A stretch of DNA of 22,449 nucleotides from an uncultured Oscillospiraceae bacterium (GCA_900756575.1 CAAEKQ010000189.1:1-22449); one strand, 5' to 3'; positions 1-7,959 are shown, numbered from the stretch's first letter. A program made the numbers and translations. The notes: generated from the sequence alone by a model not told the origin.

Positions 1-103
1 AAAACCGCAGGAATACTTTGTGTATTTCAAGGTTTTACAAACGAATTCCTGGCGGAAAAGATCCGTCAGAATCCGCAGACGCATTTGTGCGGTGTTGCCC
101 TAT

Positions 104-132
104 ATTATACCCCAACCTCTGCCGCCATGCAA
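104..132 (-). promoter_or_regulatory. Predicted sigma-A promoter firing leftwards out of the window
   Basis: Read on the - strand there is TTGCAT (132-127), a 17-base spacer and a perfect TATAAT (109-104). It diverges from the hydrolase promoter at 151-179. The product is not resolvable. A short frame, ATG at 84-82 and open to base 1 (28 codons), has no ribosome site. Bases 1-36 can form a weak nested hairpin (AAAACC with GGTTTT, and AATAC with GTATT), so the transcript may be untranslated. Confidence 0.5.
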
Positions 133-150
133 CCGCATTTCCCACATCCG

Positions 151-179
151 TTGCAATCCGGCGGAAACTATGCTATATT
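151..179 (+). promoter_or_regulatory. Predicted sigma-A promoter of the alpha/beta hydrolase
   Basis: TTGCAA at 151-156 and TATATT at 174-179 are separated by 17 bases. This gives a leader of about 30 bases before the ribosome site GGAGG and the ATG at 216. It supports the downstream start over a longer reading frame that begins at 18. Confidence 0.65.
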
Positions 180-215
180 AAATCCAAGATCCACACCGGC
201 GCAGGAGGAAGCTCT

Positions 216-1166
216 ATGAAAAACACCACCCGCTATCACATCGACAAGAAAACCAAACGCAAGGTTCAGGCTGAGGAAAAGCGTCTGGCCCTGATGATGC
301 GCGCCCTGAAGGCCGTTCATTCCGCCACCTCTCCGGAATCCATGACCCAGAAGGATTTGGATCATCAGCGGGCCGGGCAGGAGCTGCTGGGCCGTCTGGT
401 CACGCCCATGATCGGCATGCGCTGGGAGCCCTTCGATTTAGCGGGCATGAAGGCCGCCTGGGTGAAGCCGGAATGGGGCCACGATCCCAACAAGGTCATT
501 CTCTACTGCCACGGCGGCGGCTATACCAGCGGCAACCTGGGCTATTCCCGTCCCCTGGCCTCCAAGCTCTCCCACATCACCGGCTGGGAAACCCTGAGCT
601 TTGAATATCGCCTTGCCCCGGAGCATCCTTTCCCCGCCGCGGTGGAGGATGCGGAAAAGGCCTGGGACTATCTCATGTATCAGGGCTATGGGGCCAAGGA
701 TATTACCGTGGCCGGAGATTCGGCGGGCGGAAATCTGGCACTGGTGCTGTGCCATCGACTGAAGGCCGCCGGACGGATGCTGCCCGGGCATTTGGTGCTC
801 ATGTCCCCTTGGACGGATATGACCGCTTCCGGCGAATCCTATGAGACCCGGAAGGAGCTGGATCCCTCCATTACCGAGGACTATATCCACGCCGTCCGCA
901 GTGCCTATGCCGGGGATGCAGACATCACCGATCCTCAGCTTTCCCCGCTGTATGGGGACTTCACCGGCTTCCCGCCTACTCTGGTGCAGGTAGGCTCCAA
1001 CGAGATTCTCTATTCCGACACCGCCATGCTGCGGCAGAAAATGACCGCCGCCGGGGTGGTATGCCGGATGGAGGAATGGCAGGATATGTGGCACGTCTTT
1101 CAGATGTTCCCCATCAAAAAGGCCGCCCACGCCATAGAGCACATTGGAAACTTCCTGCTGGGCTAA
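216..1166 (+). CDS. Alpha/beta hydrolase, hormone-sensitive-lipase (HSL) type esterase
   Basis: Predicted 316-residue cytoplasmic esterase/lipase of the HSL family (alpha/beta hydrolase fold 3), which hydrolyses short acyl esters; the natural substrate is unknown. The oxyanion-hole motif HGGG is at residues 99-102 and the nucleophile elbow GDSAGG at 167-172, with Ser169. The likely catalytic His is His293 in MWHVFQ. The third member is odd. The segment GSNEILYSD (260-268) has Asn262 where many relatives have the catalytic Asp of a DPL or DEIL motif, so Glu263 or Asp268 may serve instead. The ATG at 216 is chosen because GGAGG lies just upstream and the predicted promoter (151-179) falls inside the longer frame. 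The gene stands alone and ends at a strong hairpin terminator. Confidence 0.85.
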   Translation: MKNTTRYHIDKKTKRKVQAEEKRLALMMRALKAVHSATSPESMTQKDLDHQRAGQELLGRLVTPMIGMRWEPFDLAGMKAAWVKPEWGHDPNKVILYCHGGGYTSGNLGYSRPLASKLSHITGWETLSFEYRLAPEHPFPAAVEDAEKAWDYLMYQGYGAKDITVAGDSAGGNLALVLCHRLKAAGRMLPGHLVLMSPWTDMTASGESYETRKELDPSITEDYIHAVRSAYAGDADITDPQLSPLYGDFTGFPPTLVQVGSNEILYSDTAMLRQKMTAAGVVCRMEEWQDMWHVFQMFPIKKAAHAIEHIGNFLLG

Positions 1167-1177
1167 CCGAATCCTTG

Positions 1178-1210
1178 CGCTGTGTCCATTTTTTCGGACA
1201 CAGCGTTTTT
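1178..1210 (+). terminator. Rho-independent terminator after the hydrolase
   Basis: A perfect 10-bp stem (1178-1187 with 1196-1205), an 8-base loop and a run of five T (1206-1210) lie 11 bases after the hydrolase stop codon. It separates the hydrolase from the polymerase unit. Confidence 0.85.
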
Positions 1211-1216
1211 ACTCGG

Positions 1217-1245
1217 TTGCCCCAATTCTGAAAATTTGATAAAAT
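1217..1245 (+). promoter_or_regulatory. Predicted promoter of the umuC-like/yolD-like unit
   Basis: TTGCCC at 1217-1222 and TAAAAT at 1240-1245 are spaced by 17 bases, directly after the previous terminator. No GAAC-N4-GTTC type LexA box is visible between 1167 and 1277, so SOS control is not evident from this leader. Confidence 0.55.
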
Positions 1246-1277
1246 AGTTATAGCACACGGAGAGGAGGAACGCCGCA

Positions 1278-2789
1278 ATGTCCGACCGGCGCATTTATAT
1301 CGCCATTGATCTCAAGTCTTTTTATGCCTCGGTGGAATGCGTTGCCCGGGGGCTTGACCCCATGGACACGAATCTGGTGGTGGCCGATCAAAGCCGCACG
1401 GAGAAGACCATCTGTCTTGCGGTGTCCCCTTCTCTCAAGGCCTATGGGATTTCCGGACGGGCGCGGCTGTTTGAAGTGGTGCAGCGGGTCAAGGAGATCA
1501 ACAATCAACGTACCCGATTTGCCCCCCACCGTCAGCTGGAGGGTTCCTCCACCAGCGCCAAGGAGCTAGCCCAGCATCCGGAAATGGCCCTAGACTATAT
1601 CGCCGCCCCACCCCAGATGGCCCACTATATGAAGGTCAGCACCCAGATCTATCAGATTTACCTCAAATACGTTGCCCCGGAGGACATCCACGTCTACTCC
1701 ATCGACGAGGTGTTCATCGACGCCACTCGGTATCTCTCCACCTATCATCAGTCCCCCCGGGAGTTTGCCCGAACCATGATTCTCGACGTTTTGTCCTCCA
1801 CCGGCATCACCGCCACCGCAGGCATCGGCACGAACTTATATCTTGCCAAAATCGCCATGGACATCGGGGCCAAGCACATTGCCCCGGATCGGTATGGCGT
1901 TCGAATTGCCCAGTTGGATGAGCTTGGCTACCGGAAAACGCTCTGGGGCCACCGTCCCCTGACGGATTTCTGGCGGGTGGGAAAGGGCTATGCGAAAAAG
2001 CTTCAGGAAAAGGGGCTTTACACCATGGGGGATATTGCCCGGTGCTCTCTGGGCGGCCCCAAGGATTTTTACAACGAAGACCTGCTCTACAAGCTCTTTG
2101 GCATCAACGCCGAGCTGCTTATCGACCACGCCTGGGGATATGAGCCCTGCACCATTGCGGACATCAAGGCCTATAAGCCCCAGACCAGCAGCACCAGCTC
2201 CGGTCAGGTGCTCCAACGTCCCTATCCCTTTGATAAGGCGCGGCTGGTGATGCAGGAAATGACCGACCTTTTGGTGCTTGATTTGGTGGAGCAGGGCCTC
2301 AAAACCCCGCAGATGACCCTGACCGTGGGCTACGACATTGAAAACCTCTCCGATCCCCAGCGCCGAGCCAAATACCACGGCCCCGTTACCACCGACGGCT
2401 ATGGGCGCAAGCTCCCCAAGCACGCCCACGGCACCGCCAATCTATCCGGCTACTCCTCCTCCACCCATGAGATTATGGAGGCCATGACGGCGCTGTTTGA
2501 CCGGATCGTAAATCCCGATCTGCTAGTGCGGCGCATCTATGTCACCGCCTGCCGGTTAGAGGATGCCAAAACCGCCGAAAAGGACAGCTTTGAGCAGCTT
2601 GACCTGTTCACCGATCCCGCCGCCCAGGAAGCCAAGCAGGAAGCCCTTGCCCGAGAGGAGAAAATGCAGGAGGCCATGCTCTCCATCCGGAAAAAGTTCG
2701 GTAAAAACGCCATTCTCAAGGGCATGAATTTCAAAGAAGGCGCCACCGCCCGGCAGCGAAACGGGCAAATCGGCGGTCACAAAGCGTAA
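1278..2789 (+). CDS. Y-family translesion DNA polymerase (UmuC/UvrX-like)
   Basis: A 503-residue error-prone polymerase of the UmuC/DinB superfamily, of the Firmicute UvrX/YqjW type, expected to copy past damaged bases. The palm begins with IAIDLKSFYASVE, giving metal ligand Asp11 and steric-gate region Phe15-Tyr16. The second acidic motif YSIDEVFID (140-148) supplies Asp143 and Glu144. A helix-hairpin-helix-like stretch FWRVGKGYAKKL follows the TATAGIGTNLYLAK motif. QLDLF at 440-444 matches the consensus beta-clamp binding pentapeptide. The C-terminal tail (after about residue 470) is basic and glycine-rich. Length suits the clostridial subfamily. GGAGG lies about 9 bases before the ATG. The YolD-like gene follows after 17 bases, a known pairing in Firmicutes. 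Confidence 0.92.
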   Translation: MSDRRIYIAIDLKSFYASVECVARGLDPMDTNLVVADQSRTEKTICLAVSPSLKAYGISGRARLFEVVQRVKEINNQRTRFAPHRQLEGSSTSAKELAQHPEMALDYIAAPPQMAHYMKVSTQIYQIYLKYVAPEDIHVYSIDEVFIDATRYLSTYHQSPREFARTMILDVLSSTGITATAGIGTNLYLAKIAMDIGAKHIAPDRYGVRIAQLDELGYRKTLWGHRPLTDFWRVGKGYAKKLQEKGLYTMGDIARCSLGGPKDFYNEDLLYKLFGINAELLIDHAWGYEPCTIADIKAYKPQTSSTSSGQVLQRPYPFDKARLVMQEMTDLLVLDLVEQGLKTPQMTLTVGYDIENLSDPQRRAKYHGPVTTDGYGRKLPKHAHGTANLSGYSSSTHEIMEAMTALFDRIVNPDLLVRRIYVTACRLEDAKTAEKDSFEQLDLFTDPAAQEAKQEALAREEKMQEAMLSIRKKFGKNAILKGMNFKEGATARQRNGQIGGHKA

Positions 2790-2806
2790 AGGAAGGAGGA
2801 ACGCCC

Positions 2807-3238
2807 ATGTCCGGCCCATATGACGATATGCTCCACGGTCGCCGTCCGGTGTCCCAAAAGCACCCTCCCATGTCCCGGGCGGATCGGGCCGCGCAGTTTT
2901 CCCCCTTTGCCGCCCTCACCGGCTACGAAGCTGCGGTCAAAGAAACGGCCCGGCTGACCCAGGGAAAAATCGAGCTCAGCGACGAAGAAAAGGAATCCAT
3001 CGACCGCGTGCTCCAGGCCCTATATGCCAATCTCCAGGATCAGCCCCCGGTAATCGTCACCTATTTTCTTCCGGATCAGAAGAAAGACGGCGGCGCTTAT
3101 GTGACGGTGACCGGCGCACTCAAACGAATCGACCTGCTGGAACGGCGGCTGATTTTCACCGACGGCACACTGATTCCCATTGATGCTATCTCCCAGCTCC
3201 ACGGCCCCAGCCTGCCGGAGGAACCCCTGGAACCGTAA
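2807..3238 (+). CDS. YolD-like family protein
   Basis: A 143-residue protein matching the YolD-like family (PF08863), small Firmicute proteins usually encoded beside UmuC-type polymerases (yolD-uvrX and yqjX-yqjW in Bacillus subtilis). The N-terminus has the typical segments MSRADRAAQFSPFAAL and GYEAAVKETARLT. The C-terminal half carries the VTYFLPDQKKDGG and I-D-A-I beta strands expected of this fold. Function is not established; a partner or regulator role for the polymerase is inferred from context. It has its own strong ribosome site GGAAGGAGG and lies 17 bases after the polymerase stop, so the two are likely co-transcribed. Confidence 0.88.
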   Translation: MSGPYDDMLHGRRPVSQKHPPMSRADRAAQFSPFAALTGYEAAVKETARLTQGKIELSDEEKESIDRVLQALYANLQDQPPVIVTYFLPDQKKDGGAYVTVTGALKRIDLLERRLIFTDGTLIPIDAISQLHGPSLPEEPLEP

Positions 3239-3240
3239 AA

Positions 3241-3270
3241 AGGACAGTACCAAATCATCGGTACTGTCCT
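3241..3270. terminator. Bidirectional hairpin terminator between convergent genes
   Basis: An 11-bp perfect stem (3241-3251 with 3260-3270) with an 8-base loop lies between the YolD-like stop (3238) and the sfsA stop (3276). Reading the - strand, the stem runs into five T, a good tail for the argS-sfsA transcript. The + strand tail (CATTCTT) is poorer. Confidence 0.8.
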
Positions 3271-3275
3271 CATTC

Positions 3276-3953
3276 TTATAACTGTACGGCCACGGGATTC
3301 CCAATGGTCATGGTGTCCGGGGTGACATGGCAGTCCACCGCCAGCACCGAAACGCCATGTTCCGCAGCCTCCCGCAGGGCTTTCCCGAACTCCGGATCCG
3401 TTGCATCGTTGGGTGTTAGATACCGCACCGGGGCCATTTGAATCACAAACAGCACCGCCGCATCATAGCCCTGCTCTTTGGCAAGGATCAGCTCCCGCAG
3501 GTGTCTTGCCCCGCGCTGGGTTGGCGCATCGGGGAAACGGCAAACACCGTCCTCCTCCAGGGTCACGCCCTTGACCTCCAGAAACATGGGCTTTCCGTCC
3601 CGCTCCAGATAGAAATCAAACCGGGAATCATGAAATCGCTGCTCGGGCAAAACCACTTCCGCCTTGCCCAGGCCCCCGGCTCGAAGCCATTCGCCCACGG
3701 CCTGATTGGGCGCCTGGGAGTCCATATTCACAAGATACGGCCCCTTTTCCACAGCGATCAGATCATAGGCAGTCTTCCGGTTGGGATTCTCCGCCTTGGC
3801 ACACCAGACCTTTGCCCCGAGAACCAGCAGCTCCCGGCAGCGTCCGGTGTTTTTCACATGGCAGATTTCCGTTTTCCCGTCGATAACCACATGGGCAATG
3901 AAACGATTGGGGCGGCTTTGAAACCGCCCCGGTTGCACATTGGAATAATGCAA
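3276..3953 (-). CDS. sfsA: SfsA family DNA/RNA nuclease-like protein
   Basis: A 225-residue SfsA homologue. The family was named for sugar fermentation stimulation and is annotated as a nucleic-acid-binding nuclease. Family motifs seen are RPNRF (14-18), the KNTGRCREL stretch (34-42), and a PD-(D/E)xK-like core with Asp113, Glu126 and Lys128 in DFYLER...FLEVKG. PDAPTQRGARHLREL (141-155) follows. The start is a TTG at 3953-3951, because the preceding frame is argS, no ATG gives the conserved N-terminus, and GGAG lies about 14 bases upstream inside argS. The argS stop is only 2 bases upstream, so translation is probably coupled. The physiological role in this organism is unknown. Confidence 0.9.
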   Translation of the reverse strand: MHYSNVQPGRFQSRPNRFIAHVVIDGKTEICHVKNTGRCRELLVLGAKVWCAKAENPNRKTAYDLIAVEKGPYLVNMDSQAPNQAVGEWLRAGGLGKAEVVLPEQRFHDSRFDFYLERDGKPMFLEVKGVTLEEDGVCRFPDAPTQRGARHLRELILAKEQGYDAAVLFVIQMAPVRYLTPNDATDPEFGKALREAAEHGVSVLAVDCHVTPDTMTIGNPVAVQL

Positions 3954-3955
3954 TC

Positions 3956-5725
3956 TTACATCTTCTCCGGCGCTTCGAAGCCCAAGAGATCAATGCAGGT
4001 CTCCAGCACTCGCTTGGCCAGGGTGATGAGGGCAATGTAGCCCTGCTGACGCTTTTCATCGGTCTCGGTGAGGATCCGGGTCTCATGGTAGAACCGGTTC
4101 ACCGCGCCGCAGAGGTCATAGATATACGCACACAGCACATTGGGCTGCGTGTCCCGATAGGAAAGCTGAATATTGTCTGCAAACCGGCTGATCTGGAGCA
4201 TCAGATCCTTCTCAATCTGGTTCTGGGCAGGGAGAAGCTCCGCCGCCATGGGATCATAGCCGGTCTTTTCCTGATACTTGGACAGGATGGACTTGATCCG
4301 GACGATGGTGTAGAGGATATAGGGGCCGGTGTTGCCCTCGAAGGCGGAGAACCGGTCCATATCAAAGGCATAGTCCTTGGTGGCCAGGTTGGAGAGGTCG
4401 CCGTATTTCAGGGCCGCCACTGCAATGATGCCAGCAATCTCATCCACCGCGTCGCCGGTGATGATGTTATTCTCCAGAATCCGCTGCTTGACGGTATCGG
4501 TAATCTCGGAGATCAGATACTCCAGCCGCATCACACCGCCGGAACGGGTCTTAAAGGGCTTGCCGTCCTTGCCGTTCATGGTGCCGAAGCCCAGGAACTG
4601 GAGCTCGGTGCTTTCGGGCACAATATGGGACTTCTTTGCGGTGCGGAATACCTGCTCAAAGTGCAGGGCCTGCCGCTTGTCCACCACGTAGAGCACCTTG
4701 TCGGGATGATAGTCCTGCTCCCGCTGTACCAGAGTTGCAAGGTCGGTGGTGGCATAGAGGGTTGCGCCGTCGGACTTCAAAATGATGCAGGGAGGAATCT
4801 CCTTCTTATCCTCAGGCTCCTGGACGTTGACCACCAGCGCGCCCTGGCTCTCTACCGCATAGCCGCCGTCCTTCAGGTACTTCACCATGTCGGCGATATA
4901 GGGCTCCGCGTCGCTTTCGCCCTTCCAAAGGTCGAATTCCACGTTGAGGTTCTTGTAGTTCTTCTTCAGGTCGGCCACGGATACATTCATCACGTGATGC
5001 CAGATTGCCATATAGCCCCGATCGCCCTGCTGGAGCTTGAGCGTTGCCTCATGGGCCCGGGCAGAGAACGCCGGATCCTCTTTGCTCTTTGCGGAAGCGG
5101 CAGGATAAATCTGCTCCAGTTCAGAGATGGTAAAGGGCGGCTCGGTGGGATATTCGCCCTGGAAATCCGGGTCAAAATAGGGGAGCTCGGGCTGGCGCTC
5201 CCGAATGCCCTCGATGATCAGGCCCATCTGGAGGCCCCAGTCGCCCAGATGCACGTCACCGATGACCTGGTTGCCCATATACCGCTCAATGCGCTTGACC
5301 GCCTCGCCGATGATGGCGGGACGGATATGGCCCACGTGCAGGGGCTTTGCCACATTGGCTCCGCCATAGTCGATGACCACGGTTTTGGGCTTTTCCTCGC
5401 CCTGGAGGCCGAATTTCTCTGCCACAGCCATTTTCTTGAGGTAATCCGCCACATATTCCGGTGCCAGCCGCAGATTGATAAATCCAGGCTTCACCGCCTC
5501 CACCGACAGGAAGGCAGGGTTGCCCTGGAGCTGCGCCACGGCCTCCTCCGCAATCTGAATGGGGGCTTTATGATACTGCTTGGCAGCCTTCATGCTGCCG
5601 TTGCACTGATATTCACACAGATCCGGGCGCGCCGATACGCTGACCCGTCCAAGCTCCGGCGCATAACCGGCCTGCTCAAACGCAGCGGATACCTGTCCGG
5701 AGATCAGATCAATGAGTTTTTCCAT
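3956..5725 (-). CDS. argS: Arginyl-tRNA synthetase
   Basis: A 589-residue class I arginyl-tRNA synthetase that charges tRNA-Arg in the cytoplasm. An N-terminal additional domain (about 1-110) precedes the Rossmann catalytic domain with the HIGH-type signature HVGH at 130-133, inside ANVAKPLHVGHIRP. FKTRSGG stands at the KMSKS-like position, which is often degenerate in ArgRS. The C-terminal helical anticodon-binding (DALR) domain ends with LLGFEAPEKM. ATG at 5725 is preferred over an in-frame TTG at 5746, because AAAGGA lies upstream of the ATG and the N-terminus MEKLIDLI is typical. A consensus promoter lies about 50 bases upstream. The leader is too short for a T-box. sfsA follows after 2 bases. 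Confidence 0.95.
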   Translation of the reverse strand: MEKLIDLISGQVSAAFEQAGYAPELGRVSVSARPDLCEYQCNGSMKAAKQYHKAPIQIAEEAVAQLQGNPAFLSVEAVKPGFINLRLAPEYVADYLKKMAVAEKFGLQGEEKPKTVVIDYGGANVAKPLHVGHIRPAIIGEAVKRIERYMGNQVIGDVHLGDWGLQMGLIIEGIRERQPELPYFDPDFQGEYPTEPPFTISELEQIYPAASAKSKEDPAFSARAHEATLKLQQGDRGYMAIWHHVMNVSVADLKKNYKNLNVEFDLWKGESDAEPYIADMVKYLKDGGYAVESQGALVVNVQEPEDKKEIPPCIILKSDGATLYATTDLATLVQREQDYHPDKVLYVVDKRQALHFEQVFRTAKKSHIVPESTELQFLGFGTMNGKDGKPFKTRSGGVMRLEYLISEITDTVKQRILENNIITGDAVDEIAGIIAVAALKYGDLSNLATKDYAFDMDRFSAFEGNTGPYILYTIVRIKSILSKYQEKTGYDPMAAELLPAQNQIEKDLMLQISRFADNIQLSYRDTQPNVLCAYIYDLCGAVNRFYHETRILTETDEKRQQGYIALITLAKRVLETCIDLLGFEAPEKM

Positions 5726-5773
5726 AGTTCCGTTTTCCTTTCCCAATGACGGCCATAGGCCATAGTTAAAAAT

Positions 5774-5802
5774 ATTATATCACGAATCCGCGCCGGTGTA
5801 AA
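5774..5802 (-). promoter_or_regulatory. Predicted promoter of argS-sfsA
   Basis: On the - strand TTTACA (5802-5797) and a perfect TATAAT (5779-5774) are 17 bases apart. Transcription would begin near 5767, giving a leader of roughly 40 bases. Confidence 0.7.
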
Positions 5803-5814
5803 CACAGCGATCCG

Positions 5815-5843
5815 TTGCATCTGCATTCAAATTATTGTATAAT
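5815..5843 (+). promoter_or_regulatory. Predicted promoter of the threonine aldolase-like gene
   Basis: TTGCAT (5815-5820) and a perfect TATAAT (5838-5843) with 17-base spacing lie back to back with the argS promoter, their -35 boxes 12 bases apart. Confidence 0.75.
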
Positions 5844-5877
5844 ATCTACCATAGTTCGACAAAAAGGAGTCTTTTTC

Positions 5878-6909
5878 ATGCCTCAGCTGCATTTCACCTC
5901 CGACTATATGGAGGGTGCTCATCCCACCATTCTCCAGGCGCTGCTGGAGAGCAATCTGGAAAAAACCGAAGGCTACGGCTTTGATCCCTACTGCGACGCC
6001 GCCAAGGAGAAAATCCGTGCCGCCTGCCGGTGCCCCCATGCCGAGATTTATTTTCTCGTGGGCGGCACCCAGACCAATGCCACGGTGATCGACGCGATGC
6101 TCCGCTCATATCAGGGCGTGCTTTGCGCCGAAACTGGCCATATCGGCACCCACGAAGCCGGTGCCATTGAATTCGGCGGCCATAAGGTGCTGGCCCTGCC
6201 CCATACGTTGGGCAAGCTCTCCGCAGAGACCATCTCCCACGCCATGGATGTGTACAACGGCGACGCCAACCGGGAGCACACTGTCATGCCCGGTATGGTC
6301 TATCTCTCCCAGCCCACGGAATTCGGCACACTCTATTCCCTTGCAGAGCTGACCGCCATTCATCGGGTCTGCAAACAGCATCAGCTGCCCCTTTATATCG
6401 ACGGCGCCCGATTGGCCTATGCCCTTGCCAGCCCGGAAAACGACGTGACCCTGCCGGATCTGGCGCGGCTCTGTGATGCGTTTTATATCGGCGGTACCAA
6501 ATGCGGCGCACTGCTGGGTGAGGCCGTGGTAATCCCCGACCCGAAGCTGATTCCCCATTTCTTTACGATCATCAAGCAGCACGGGGCACTGCTTGCAAAA
6601 GGCCGGCTGCTGGGTATTCAGTTTGACCGGCTGTTCACCGACGATCTCTATCTCCATATTGGTCAGTCCGCCGTGCAATACGCTCAGCAGATTCAGAAAG
6701 TGCTCATCGACAAGGGCTATCCCCTGCTGTTCCGATCCCCCACCAATCAGGTCTTTCCGATTTTGGATCATGCGGCCTACCATCGGCTTTCCACTCAGGT
6801 CTCCTTCGGCTTCTGGGAGCAGCTGGACGAAAGCCATACCGCCACTCGGTTTGCCACCAGTTGGGCCACCACACAGGCGGATGTCCAGGCGCTTCTTACC
6901 ATTCTCTAA
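5878..6909 (+). CDS. Low-specificity L-threonine aldolase / beta-eliminating lyase family enzyme
   Basis: A 343-residue fold-type I PLP enzyme of the threonine aldolase family, expected to cleave L-threonine or allo-threonine to glycine and acetaldehyde. The N-terminal FTSDYMEGAHP replaces the usual F-R-S-D-x-x-T-x-P. GGTQTNA (62-68) is the cofactor phosphate loop region. His88 in TGHIGTHEAGA is the usual active-site or stacking histidine region. IDGAR (174-178) carries Asp175, which contacts the pyridine nitrogen, and GGTK (205-208) places the PLP-binding lysine at Lys208. The start at 5878 follows AAGGAG and the promoter at 5815-5843; an upstream TTG in frame would lie in the promoter. It is monocistronic and ends at the 6932-6970 hairpin. 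The exact substrate within the family is not certain. Confidence 0.88.
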   Translation: MPQLHFTSDYMEGAHPTILQALLESNLEKTEGYGFDPYCDAAKEKIRAACRCPHAEIYFLVGGTQTNATVIDAMLRSYQGVLCAETGHIGTHEAGAIEFGGHKVLALPHTLGKLSAETISHAMDVYNGDANREHTVMPGMVYLSQPTEFGTLYSLAELTAIHRVCKQHQLPLYIDGARLAYALASPENDVTLPDLARLCDAFYIGGTKCGALLGEAVVIPDPKLIPHFFTIIKQHGALLAKGRLLGIQFDRLFTDDLYLHIGQSAVQYAQQIQKVLIDKGYPLLFRSPTNQVFPILDHAAYHRLSTQVSFGFWEQLDESHTATRFATSWATTQADVQALLTIL

Positions 6910-6931
6910 CCCAATCACGCCCATGAAAAAT

Positions 6932-6970
6932 CCCACCTCTGTCTCCGGGTATTCCGGAAACGGAGGTGGG
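6932..6970. terminator. Bidirectional terminator between the aldolase and lysR
   Basis: A long hairpin has outer stem CCCACCTC/GAGGTGGG (6932-6939 with 6963-6970), extended by further pairs to an inner CCGG/CCGG arm. It is flanked by TTTCGTTT on the + side and by five A (TTTTT on the - strand) on the other. It serves both convergent genes. Confidence 0.85.
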
Positions 6971-6976
6971 TTTCGT

Positions 6977-7909
6977 TTATTTTGATTTGGTCTGCTTGAG
7001 GCAGTTCAGGAAGTACCGCAAAAGCTCGCTTTCGCCGCCCTCCATCCAGTAGGGATTGATGAACACCTCGTGCTCCCGGTCTCCCTCTGGCGTCCGATCC
7101 ACCAGCGGAATCAGCTTCACCTTGGGATCCTTCTGCAGCACGCCGCTTTCATTGATGCAGGTAATCACAACCCCTGCATGGGCCATGGTCATCAACGAAT
7201 CCAGCTCCGCAAAGGGTCCGGAAAGTTTGTTGACATAACTTTCATGATAGCCGGTGACAGTGTTGACTTTTTCCATCCGCAGGGGCGGCTCAAATTCCTC
7301 CGCCGCCAAAAGCATATACTGCATATCGCCAAAGTACCGCTGAATTTCCTCATTGGAAATATTGGCTAGCCCGGCGTTGGGATGGTCATAGGGCACAGCC
7401 AGACACATTCTGTCCCGGAACAGCTCCATGGATCGCACCCGATCCCAGCTGGCCATAGAGGTATTGAGCATAAACAGCACGTCCAGGCTGCCGTCTCGCA
7501 GTGCGCTGCCGCTCTGCCGCAGGGGCAGGTGGCAAATCTGAATGTTCGCATTGGGATAGGCCCGCTTCACCATCAACACCGCGTCCCGCATGGGATCCAC
7601 AAAGTTCAGACTGTCGAGGATACCGATGCGCAGTCGATCCAGCCGACGGTTGACCGTCTCCTGAATCTCCTTGCTGGCCCCCATATAGCCCTTGTACAGA
7701 GACTGAATCATTGGCAGCAGTTCCCGGCCAATGTCCGTGAGCTTTACCGCGTTGTGATCCCGGACAAACAGCGCCACCTGAAGCTCCTCCTCCAGGGTGC
7801 GAATCTGCCGGCTCATGGTGGGCTGGGAAATATACAGTTTTTCCGAGGCCACCGCAAAGCTGCCCAGCTCCGCCGCCTCTAAGAAGCACTGCATTTGAAG
7901 CACCGTCAT
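6977..7909 (-). CDS. LysR family transcriptional regulator
   Basis: A 310-residue LysR-type regulator. The N-terminal winged helix-turn-helix is clear: MTVLQMQCFLEAAELGSF, then SEKLYISQPTMSRQIRTLEEEL (about 23-44), then F-V-R-D-H and LTDIG. Residues from about 90 form the periplasmic-binding-protein-like effector domain (RIGILDSLNFV onward). The ligand cannot be read from sequence. ATG 7909 follows AAGGGG. It lies 46 bases after the cdsB-like gene on the same strand and has its own promoter there (7931-7959). It is last in the opp-reductase-desulfidase cluster and is a natural candidate to control it, although it is co-directional rather than divergent as many LysR genes are. Its target is inference. 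Confidence 0.92.
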   Translation of the reverse strand: MTVLQMQCFLEAAELGSFAVASEKLYISQPTMSRQIRTLEEELQVALFVRDHNAVKLTDIGRELLPMIQSLYKGYMGASKEIQETVNRRLDRLRIGILDSLNFVDPMRDAVLMVKRAYPNANIQICHLPLRQSGSALRDGSLDVLFMLNTSMASWDRVRSMELFRDRMCLAVPYDHPNAGLANISNEEIQRYFGDMQYMLLAAEEFEPPLRMEKVNTVTGYHESYVNKLSGPFAELDSLMTMAHAGVVITCINESGVLQKDPKVKLIPLVDRTPEGDREHEVFINPYWMEGGESELLRYFLNCLKQTKSK

Positions 7910-7930
7910 ATTCTCATCCCCTTTGAGCGC

Positions 7931-7959
7931 ATTTTAGCATACTTTTTTCGGGCAATCAA
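7931..7959 (-). promoter_or_regulatory. Predicted internal promoter of lysR overlapping the cdsB-like stop
   Basis: On the - strand TTGATT (7959-7954) and TAAAAT (7936-7931) are spaced by 17 bases. The -35 box overlaps the TGA stop of the upstream gene. It would give the regulator a supply independent of the long operon. Confidence 0.6.

Noticed and set aside
4085..5749. Long open frame on the + strand opposite argS
   Set aside because: argS on the - strand is unmistakable by motifs. The opposite frame has no ribosome site or family motif and arises from the GC-rich codon pattern.
5726..5773. T-box riboswitch ahead of argS
   Set aside because: The leader from the predicted start is only about 40 bases, too short for a T-box, and no T-box sequence or antiterminator is seen.
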